Of a stretch of DNA of 49,269 bases, positions 43,819 through 49,269 are shown piece after piece. Location: assembly GCA_009379735.1 (NCBI GenBank), contig WHTB01000003.1, positions 1 to 49,269 on the forward strand. Reading direction: 5' to 3'. This DNA is from Propionibacteriales bacterium. Its GTDB lineage: Bacteria; Actinomycetota; Actinomycetes; Propionibacteriales; Nocardioidaceae. A program made the translations under genes and the position numbers. The notes below the pieces were generated by a model that saw nothing but the letters and a program-made list of their open reading frames with translations, had not been told where the DNA came from and ran no database searches. Within the stretch, counting starts at the first letter, position 1; each line of letters starts with the position of its first letter.

Positions 43819-44694
43819 CTACGCCCCCTTCTCCGACGTCGTGGTCAGCGGCAGCCGCGGATCCACCGCTTGCTCGGCCCAGGTGTCCCGCACCCAGCCG
43901 TGCGCGGGGTCGTCGCAGATCAGCCAGGCGCGCTCCGAGCCCGGTCCGGCCATCACGTTGAGGTAGTAGAGGTCGTAGCCCGGCGTGGCCATCGACGGTC
44001 CGTGCCACCCGTGCGGGATCGTCACGACGTCGCCGCTGCGCACCTCGGCCAGCAGGTCCTCGGGGCGGTCGGCCGTGCCGTACACCCGCTGGTAGCCGAC
44101 GCCCCGGCCCGCGGGTCCCGCGCCGACCTCGAAGTAGTAGATCTCCTCCAGCACGCTCTCCTCGCCGGCGCGGTCCTCGTCGTGCTTGTGAGGTGGGTAC
44201 GACGACCAGTTGCCGGCCGGTGTCAGCACCTCGACGGCGATCAGCTTGTCGGCCTCGAACGCCCCGGCGGCGGCGAAGTTGTTGACCTGCCGGCTGCACG
44301 ATCCCGCGCCCCGGGTCTCGACCGGCACGTCCTCGGCCGCGCCGTACCGGGCCGCCAGCCGGCGGGAGCAGCGCGCCGACGGCAGCGCGAACCTGCCGCC
44401 ACCGGCGGACGAGATGGTGACCGTGGAATCCCTTGGCACGTAGGCAAAGTCGGTGACCCGGCTGAACACACTCTCCCGGCCCTGTAGCTCGAAGGTCTCG
44501 CCGTCACAGGCGACCGCGCAGCCGCCGGCCAGCGGGAGGACGACCATCTCCTCCTCACCCGTGTCCACAGTGCGGGTGCCGACCGGCGCCAACGTGAGGA
44601 CCCGCAGCCCGGCGTAGTCCCAGCCGGCGTCGGCGGGCAACACGCTGAGGTCACCCTCCCGCGCCACGATGTGCATCGCCTTGCCGTCGCTCAC
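43819..44694 (-). CDS. iolB: 5-deoxy-glucuronate isomerase IolB
   Basis: The 291-residue cupin protein has the two-barrel fold of IolB. SSYPPHKHDEDRAGEESVLE supplies the metal-binding histidines, and IYYFEVGAGPAGRGVGYQRV, IPHGWHGPSMATPG and YYLNVMAGP are family blocks. It isomerises 5-deoxyglucuronic acid to 2-deoxy-5-keto-gluconic acid. It overlaps the aldolase-like gene by four bases and abuts iolD. Confidence 0.95.
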   Translation of the reverse strand: MSDGKAMHIVAREGDLSVLPADAGWDYAGLRVLTLAPVGTRTVDTGEEEMVVLPLAGGCAVACDGETFELQGRESVFSRVTDFAYVPRDSTVTISSAGGGRFALPSARCSRRLAARYGAAEDVPVETRGAGSCSRQVNNFAAAGAFEADKLIAVEVLTPAGNWSSYPPHKHDEDRAGEESVLEEIYYFEVGAGPAGRGVGYQRVYGTADRPEDLLAEVRSGDVVTIPHGWHGPSMATPGYDLYYLNVMAGPGSERAWLICDDPAHGWVRDTWAEQAVDPRLPLTTTSEKGA

Positions 44695-45566
44695 AGCAAC
44701 CCCACCGTCCGGTCGACCGCGGCGGCGACGTCACCGTCGGGCGGGTAGAGCAGCGCGCGGCCGACGACCATCCCCTGCACCGTCGGCAGCTTGAGCGCGC
44801 GCTGCCAGCGGTCGATGGTGTCCTCCTCGTCCACACTCGCCTCGCCACCGAGCAGCAGCACCGGCAGCGAGGACGCACCGGCGACGATCTCCATATCGTC
44901 CACGACCGGCAGCTTGAGCCAGGTGTATGCCGACGTCGTGCCCAGTGCGGCGGCCACGGTCACCGAGCGCACCACCGACTCGGTGGTCAGGTCGTTGCGG
45001 ACGCGGCCGTCGGCCCGATGCGAGATGAACGGCTCGACCATCGCCATCAGCCCGTAGCCGGCCAGGTCGGTGACGGCGTGGGCGCAGGCCTGCAGGGTCT
45101 GCACGGTGGCCGGGTCGTCGGGGTCGATGCGACACAGCATCTTGCCGCCGTCGAGGCCGGCCGCGGCGATGCTCGCCGCGTCGTACGCCGTGAAGCGGTC
45201 GTCGATCTCGAACGCCGTACCCACCAGCCCGCCGCGGTTCATCGAGCCGATGACCACCTTGTCGTCGAGCGCGCCGAGCAGCAGCAGGTCCTCGATCAGG
45301 TCGGGCGTGCCGAGGAAGCCGTCGACACCGGGGCGGGCCAGCGCGACCTGCAGCCGGCGCAGCAGCTCGGCGCGGTCCGCCATCGCCAGCGGGTCGTCAC
45401 CGACGCGCAGCGCTCCGCGGGCGGGGTGGTCGGCAGCGATCAGCATCAGCCGACCGGACTCGCCCAGCAGGTCGGACCGCCGACGCCGGTGGTCGGCGGC
45501 CGCGGTGATGTCGTGCGGGCGCCGTGCCCGGGTGGTCGCGATCGTGCGGATGTCGTCAGCGGTCAT
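44691..45566 (-). CDS. Cgl0159-type aldolase-like (beta/alpha)8 protein
   Basis: The 291-residue TIM barrel reads LIAADHPARGALRVGDDP, GFLGTPDLIEDLLLLGAL, DGGKMLCRIDPDD, LMAMVEPFISHR and TAYTWLKLPVV-like AYTWLKLPVVDDME, resembling actinobacterial proteins annotated as deoxyribose-phosphate-aldolase-like and named for Corynebacterium Cgl0159. In inositol clusters of this type it most likely cleaves 2-deoxy-5-keto-gluconate-6-phosphate (the IolJ step) because no other aldolase is present; this is inference. The lysines in KMLC and LKLP are candidate Schiff-base residues. It overlaps iolC and iolB by four bases each. Confidence 0.75.
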   Translation of the reverse strand: MTADDIRTIATTRARRPHDITAAADHRRRRSDLLGESGRLMLIAADHPARGALRVGDDPLAMADRAELLRRLQVALARPGVDGFLGTPDLIEDLLLLGALDDKVVIGSMNRGGLVGTAFEIDDRFTAYDAASIAAAGLDGGKMLCRIDPDDPATVQTLQACAHAVTDLAGYGLMAMVEPFISHRADGRVRNDLTTESVVRSVTVAAALGTTSAYTWLKLPVVDDMEIVAGASSLPVLLLGGEASVDEEDTIDRWQRALKLPTVQGMVVGRALLYPPDGDVAAAVDRTVGLL

Positions 45567-46510
45567 CGGTGCTCCTTCAGCTTGGCGTCGACCTGGACGG
45601 AGGTCGGCATGGCGTCGGAGCAGGACAGCTCACCGGCGACGATCGCGCCGGCGGCGTTGGCGAACCGGATGGTGCGTTCGGTGTCCCAGCCCGAGAGCAG
45701 GCCGTGGCAGAGGGCGCCACCGAAGGCGTCGCCCGCACCCAGCCCGTTGACGACGTCGACCGGCGCCGGCGGCACCTCGACGCTGCCGTGGTCGTCGACC
45801 GCCAGCACGCCCTTGGGCCCCTGCTTCACCACCGCCAGGTCGACGCCGCGCTCGCGCAGGGCCGCGGCGGCGCGAGCCGGCTCGGTCTCGCCGACCGCGA
45901 CCTCGCACTCCTCACGGTTCCCCACCGCGACGGTCACGTACTGCAGCGCCTCCTGGACGGCGCCCGTCGCCTCTTCGGGGTGCGGCCAGAACGTCGGCCG
46001 GTAGTCGAGGTCGAGGATCGTGAAACCCCGCCTGTCGCGTGCCTCCAGCGCCGCCAGCGTGGCGCTGCGGCTCGGCTGCTGTGACAGCCCGGTAACCGTC
46101 GCCCAGAAGATGTCGGCCGAGCGGATCGCGTCGAGGTCGAGCTCGGCCGGGTAGATCTCCAGGTCGGGCGCCTTCGGCTCACGGTAGAAGTAAAGCGGGA
46201 AGTCGTCCGGCGGGAAGATCTCGCAGAACGTGACCGGGGTCGGCAGCTCCGCGACCTCGGAGACGAACACGTCGGACACGTCGTACCCCTTGAGCGCGCG
46301 CCGCACGAACCGGCCGAACGGGTCGTCGCCGACCCGCGTGATGATCGCGCTGCGTCGGCCGTGCCGGGCGGCGGCGACCGCGACGTTAGTGGGGCTGCCG
46401 CCCAGGAACTTGGCGAAGCTGACGACGTCCTCGAGGCCGACGCCGATCTGCTCGGGGTAGATGTCGACGCCGGTGCGACCGATGGTCAGGACCTCCCAGT
46501 GGTCGGTCAT
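45563..46510 (-). CDS. iolC: 5-dehydro-2-deoxygluconokinase IolC
   Basis: The 315-residue PfkB-family kinase has an N-terminal TIGRTGVDIYPEQIGVGLED, FLGGSPTNVAVAAARHG, and the C-terminal catalytic motif NGLGAGDAFGGAL with the base Asp in GAGD. It phosphorylates 2-deoxy-5-keto-gluconate at the 6 position. Four-base overlaps join it to both neighbours. Confidence 0.95.
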   Translation of the reverse strand: MTDHWEVLTIGRTGVDIYPEQIGVGLEDVVSFAKFLGGSPTNVAVAAARHGRRSAIITRVGDDPFGRFVRRALKGYDVSDVFVSEVAELPTPVTFCEIFPPDDFPLYFYREPKAPDLEIYPAELDLDAIRSADIFWATVTGLSQQPSRSATLAALEARDRRGFTILDLDYRPTFWPHPEEATGAVQEALQYVTVAVGNREECEVAVGETEPARAAAALRERGVDLAVVKQGPKGVLAVDDHGSVEVPPAPVDVVNGLGAGDAFGGALCHGLLSGWDTERTIRFANAAGAIVAGELSCSDAMPTSVQVDAKLKEHR

Positions 46511-47382
46511 GCGGCCAGCTTCCCGAGGAACTCGAGGCTGGCGCGTACGTCGGCGATCGGCCCCTCGTCAGGCGCCGGCTCGGTGTCGAGCATGGCGTCC
46601 TGCTCCATGACGTACCAGCCGCGATAGCCGCTGCCTTCGAGGTACGTGATGATCGCCGCGATGTCGATGTCGCCGGAGCCGAGTGGGTGGTAGACGCCGC
46701 GCCGGACGGCCTCGGTGTAGCCGACCTCACCACGCTGCACCCGCCCGGCCAGCGCCGCGTCGACGTCCTTGAGGTGCGTGTGCGCGATGCGGTCGGGGAC
46801 CTGGCGAGCGAGGTCGACCGGGTCGGTGCCGCCGATCAGCAGATGGCCCGTGTCGAGGCACAGCGGCACGTCGCTGCCGGCCAGGACGCGGTCGACCTCG
46901 TCGCGGCGCTGGACCATCGTGCCGACGTGCGGGTGCAGGGTGGCGGTCACCCCGCGCTCGGCGGCGATGTCCCTGATCCGGTCCAGGCTGTCGAGCAGCG
47001 CCGCCCACTGGCCCTCGTCGAGCGTCGGCCGCTCGTCGTACCCGTCGCGCCCGGTGGCGGCGGCGAGCACGAGGATGGTGGCGCCGGCGGCGGTGAGGTG
47101 CTGCAGCGCGGGCTCGATCGCGGGCAGCGGGTCGCCGTCGTGGAGTACGACGGGCACGAACCCGCCGACCGCGTTCAGGTCGTACGACCTGAGCAGCGCC
47201 GCGGCCGCCTCCGGGTCGACGGGCAAGAAGCCGTCCGGGCCGAGCTCGGTGGCGGCGATGCCGAGCTCGTGCATCTGACCGAGGACGGTCCGGGGCGGCA
47301 GCTGGTGGCCCCAGCCGGGGACCTCGCAGACGCCCCAGGAGATGGGGGCGGCGGCAATGCGGTCGGCCGCCGAACCGCTCAC
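46507..47382 (-). CDS. IolE/IolH-like TIM-barrel protein
   Basis: The 291-residue xylose-isomerase-like barrel begins AAAPISWGVCEVPGWGHQ, then ATELGPDGFLPVDPE, VTATLHPHVGTMVQRRDEVD, LCLDTGHLLIGGTDPVDLAR and HTHLKDVDAALA. The layout and metal residues match inosose dehydratases, but the APISWGV opening sets it apart from the iolE at 39464. It may act on a different inosose (scyllo or D-chiro) or isomerise it. It overlaps iolG by four bases. Confidence 0.8.
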   Translation of the reverse strand: MSGSAADRIAAAPISWGVCEVPGWGHQLPPRTVLGQMHELGIAATELGPDGFLPVDPEAAAALLRSYDLNAVGGFVPVVLHDGDPLPAIEPALQHLTAAGATILVLAAATGRDGYDERPTLDEGQWAALLDSLDRIRDIAAERGVTATLHPHVGTMVQRRDEVDRVLAGSDVPLCLDTGHLLIGGTDPVDLARQVPDRIAHTHLKDVDAALAGRVQRGEVGYTEAVRRGVYHPLGSGDIDIAAIITYLEGSGYRGWYVMEQDAMLDTEPAPDEGPIADVRASLEFLGKLAA

Positions 47383-48380
47383 TTGCTCACCTCCGCGACC
47401 TCGACCCGGCGCCCCTCACGCATGGACAGGTCGGCGGCCTCGGCGATGCAGAGGGCGGCGAGCGCCTCGTCCACCGTGCACGGGCTGGGCGTCGTGCCCT
47501 TGGCGACCTCGATGAACGCGTTGACCTCCGCCAGGTAGGCCGGGGTGAACCGTACCCAGAAGTTGGGCCAGGGATCGCCGGCGGGCAGGGTGGCGCCGTC
47601 CTCGGCGGAGACCAGCGGGGTGCGCTCGTCGAGACCCACGGCGTACGTCGCCTTGGTGCCGGCCAGCTCCATGCGTACATCGTGGCCGCCGCCGTTGTAG
47701 CGGGAGCCCTGGAGCGTCACCAGCGTGCCGTCGTCCAGCGTCAGCAGCGCTGCGGTGTTGTCGACGTCGTCGGACTCTCGGAAGAACGCGGCCCCCCGGT
47801 TGGCGCCGCGCGCGGTCACGTCGACGACCTCGCGACCCGTGACCCAGCGGAGGATGTCGAAGTCGTGGATGTGGCAGTCGCGGTACATGCCGCCGCTGCG
47901 GGGGAGATAGTCGGGGTGCGGCGGCTCCTGGTCGGCGGTCACGAGATGCACCCGGTGCAGGTCGCCGATCGTGCCGTCCGCCAGCGCCTGCTTGGCGGTG
48001 CGATAGCCGTGGTCGAAGCGACGTTGGAAGCCGATCTGGACCGGCACCCCGGCCGCCTCGACCTCCGTCAGCACGCGCCGCGACTGGGTGATGTCGAGGG
48101 CCACCGGCTTCTCGCAGAAGGTGGGCAGCCCGGCCCGTACGCCCGCGGTGATCAGGTCGGCGTGAGCGTCCGTCGCGGTCGCGATAACCACGGCGTCGAC
48201 GCCGCTGGTGAAGACCTCCTCGACCGCGTCGACACTCTCGCAGCCGAGCCGTTGCGCCGCCTCGTGCGCCCGGGCCGGGATGGCGTCGGCCAGAACGAGG
48301 CTCTCGACGTCAGGGTGCTGCCGCACGACGGTCGCATGGTTGCTACCGATCCGGCCGAGGCCCAGGACTCCGATGCGCAT
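47379..48380 (-). CDS. iolG: Inositol 2-dehydrogenase IolG (first gene of operon)
   Basis: The 333-residue Gfo/Idh/MocA protein has IGVLGLGRIGSNHATVVRQ, VVIATATDAHADLITAGVRA, TFCEKPVALD (catalytic Lys), GFQRRFDHGYRTAKQAL and DCHIHDFDILRWVTG with the active-site Asp and His. It oxidises myo-inositol to 2-keto-myo-inositol with NAD. ATG 48380 is used although the best GGGAGG lies 14 bases upstream; a TTG at 48416 is the in-frame alternative. Its leader contains the operator shared with iolR. Confidence 0.85.
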   Translation of the reverse strand: MRIGVLGLGRIGSNHATVVRQHPDVESLVLADAIPARAHEAAQRLGCESVDAVEEVFTSGVDAVVIATATDAHADLITAGVRAGLPTFCEKPVALDITQSRRVLTEVEAAGVPVQIGFQRRFDHGYRTAKQALADGTIGDLHRVHLVTADQEPPHPDYLPRSGGMYRDCHIHDFDILRWVTGREVVDVTARGANRGAAFFRESDDVDNTAALLTLDDGTLVTLQGSRYNGGGHDVRMELAGTKATYAVGLDERTPLVSAEDGATLPAGDPWPNFWVRFTPAYLAEVNAFIEVAKGTTPSPCTVDEALAALCIAEAADLSMREGRRVEVAEVSK

Positions 48381-48420
48381 GCCTGCAGTGTTGTCCTCCC
48401 GATCGTCCGTCGTCAAGACT

Positions 48421-48449
48421 TTGTCCTTACATTCTATCTTTCTGACAAT
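48421..48449. promoter_or_regulatory. Divergent promoter and IolR-like operator
   Basis: TGTCCTTACA (48422-48431) differs at one position from the Corynebacterium glutamicum IolR consensus KGWCHTRACA as I recall it, and the related CTTTCTGACA (48438-48447) matches seven of ten. TTGTC (48421-48425) and GACAA (48444-48448) form an inverted repeat. On the minus strand a TAGAAT -10 (48431-48436) overlaps the first site; on the plus strand TTGTCC (48421) and GACAAT (48444-48449) form a 17-base-spaced promoter for iolR. One repressor here could block both directions. Confidence 0.65.
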
Positions 48450-48466
48450 CGGTGTACGGTTTGGCA

Positions 48467-49210
48467 GTGGCCTCCACCCCGTTCTCGATCTCGGTCGATC
48501 GGCGCTCGCCGGTCCCGCTGTACTTCCAGGTGTCGCACCAGATCGAGGAAGCCATCGAGGCCGGCACGTTGGAGCCCGGCCACAAGCTCGACAACGAGAT
48601 CGCGCTCGCCGACCGGCTCGGGCTGTCGCGCCCGACCATGCGGCGCGCGATCCAGGAGCTGGTCAGCAAGGGGCTGCTGGTGCGCAAACGCGGCGTCGGC
48701 ACCCAGGTCGTGCATGGCCGGGTCCGCCGCGAGGTCGAGCTGACCAGCCTGTACGACGACCTGGAGCGGACCGGCCAGAAGCCACGGACCCAGGTGCTGG
48801 TCAACGCGGTCGAGCCGGCGCCGTTGGAGGTCGCGGACGAGCTCGGCCTGGCGGCCGACACCCCGGTGCTGCGGATCGAGCGGCTACGGCTCGCCCGTGG
48901 CGAGCCGCTCGCCGTACTCCGCAACTGGCTGCCCCAGTCGGTGCTCTCCCCCACCGACGCCGAGCTCGAGCAGCACGGCCTCTACCAGATGATCCGCGCC
49001 AGCGGGACGCACATGCGCATCGCCCGCCAGCGGATCGGCGCACGCGGCGCGACGTCGGCGGAGGCGAAGCTGCTCGGCGAACGGAAGAACGCGCCGCTGC
49101 TGACCATGCAGCGGACGACGTACAACGACTCGGGCAACGCCGTCGAGTTCGGCAACCATGTCTACCGGGCCGAGACCTACTCCTTCGAGGTCACCCTGGT
49201 CGAGCGCTGA
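48467..49210 (+). CDS. iolR: GntR-family (HutC/UTRA) repressor of the inositol operon, IolR-like
   Basis: The 247-residue protein has an N-terminal winged helix (SPVPLYFQVSHQIEEAIEAG, LADRLGLSRPTMRRAIQELV, GLLVRKRGVGTQVV) and a C-terminal UTRA effector domain (about 85-245) ending with NHVYRAETYSFEVTLVER. It divergently faces the inositol operon and presumably represses it until an inositol-derived metabolite binds. The GTG at 48467 is preferred as start; an in-frame GTG at 48452 and TTG at 48461 are alternatives, and none has a strong ribosome site, so a nearly leaderless transcript from the predicted promoter is possible. Confidence 0.85.
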   Translation: MASTPFSISVDRRSPVPLYFQVSHQIEEAIEAGTLEPGHKLDNEIALADRLGLSRPTMRRAIQELVSKGLLVRKRGVGTQVVHGRVRREVELTSLYDDLERTGQKPRTQVLVNAVEPAPLEVADELGLAADTPVLRIERLRLARGEPLAVLRNWLPQSVLSPTDAELEQHGLYQMIRASGTHMRIARQRIGARGATSAEAKLLGERKNAPLLTMQRTTYNDSGNAVEFGNHVYRAETYSFEVTLVER

Positions 49211-49243
49211 CACCCGGCTCCCTCCTCTCCCCCGCTGCTCCCT

Positions 49244-49267
49244 GAACGGCACGGGCCCGTGCCGTTC
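49244..49267 (+). terminator. Perfect palindromic terminator after iolR
   Basis: A 24-base perfect palindrome (arms GAACGGCACGGG and its complement) begins 34 bases after the iolR stop. In practice the centre will leave a small loop. Without a T-run it fits the hairpin terminators seen in high-GC actinobacteria. The window ends two bases later. Confidence 0.75.
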
Positions 49268-49269
49268 CC

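Overview
The window is high-GC DNA with GTG and TTG starts, GGAGG-type ribosome sites and long co-directional gene runs joined by ATGA or TGATG overlaps. Together with an actinobacterial-type inositol operon and its GntR repressor, this points to an actinomycete; a Nocardioides-like relative is plausible but is an inference. No rRNA, tRNA, CRISPR array, phage or intact insertion sequence was seen.

Region 1 (1-12.4 kb) is an accessory patchwork. It opens with the tail of a lipoprotein-like gene, a methyltransferase and a berberine-bridge-type FAD oxidase. A minus-strand run follows (alpha/beta hydrolase, DUF998 membrane protein, two tandem flavin monooxygenases, a small membrane protein), with a TPR-LuxR regulator beyond it. 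The region contains decayed genes: a hydrolase stump at 2.5 kb, and at 9.3-9.9 kb a mosaic of oxidase, methyltransferase and LuxR-regulator fragments. A membrane protein, a GrpB-GNAT fusion and a nucleotidyltransferase close it.

Region 2 (12.6-28.6 kb) looks like a catabolic and uptake island for an unidentified aromatic or carboxylic acid. A LysR regulator sits upstream of 13 co-directional minus-strand genes: CoA-transferase, thiolase-like protein, DUF35 protein, LigB-like and LigA-like dioxygenase subunits, second CoA-transferase, two tandem FbpA-type binding proteins, one fused double permease, ABC ATPase, zinc-type dehydrogenase, NMT1-like binding protein without signal peptide, and an MFS transporter. 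A LigJ/LigW/ACMSD-type amidohydrolase converges on the end. The LigB-like subunit lacks two canonical catalytic residues and the thiolase lacks its nucleophilic cysteine, so the chemistry is probably not the textbook reaction.

Region 3 (28.7-31.3 kb) holds a dienelactone hydrolase and, divergently, an SDR plus a MerB-like organomercurial lyase homologue.

Region 4 (31.3-49.2 kb) is a 16-gene, about 17-kb minus-strand inositol catabolism operon. In transcription order it runs iolG, IolE-like barrel, iolC, aldolase-like protein, iolB, iolD, iolA, iolE, sugar ABC binding protein, permease and ATPase, then two more Gfo/Idh dehydrogenases alternating with two more TIM-barrel isomerases, and finally a PhyH-type 2-oxoglutarate oxygenase. 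A divergent GntR gene (iolR) shares with it a short intergenic region carrying a near-match to the Corynebacterium IolR operator. The extra dehydrogenases, isomerases and oxygenase suggest a substrate range wider than myo-inositol.
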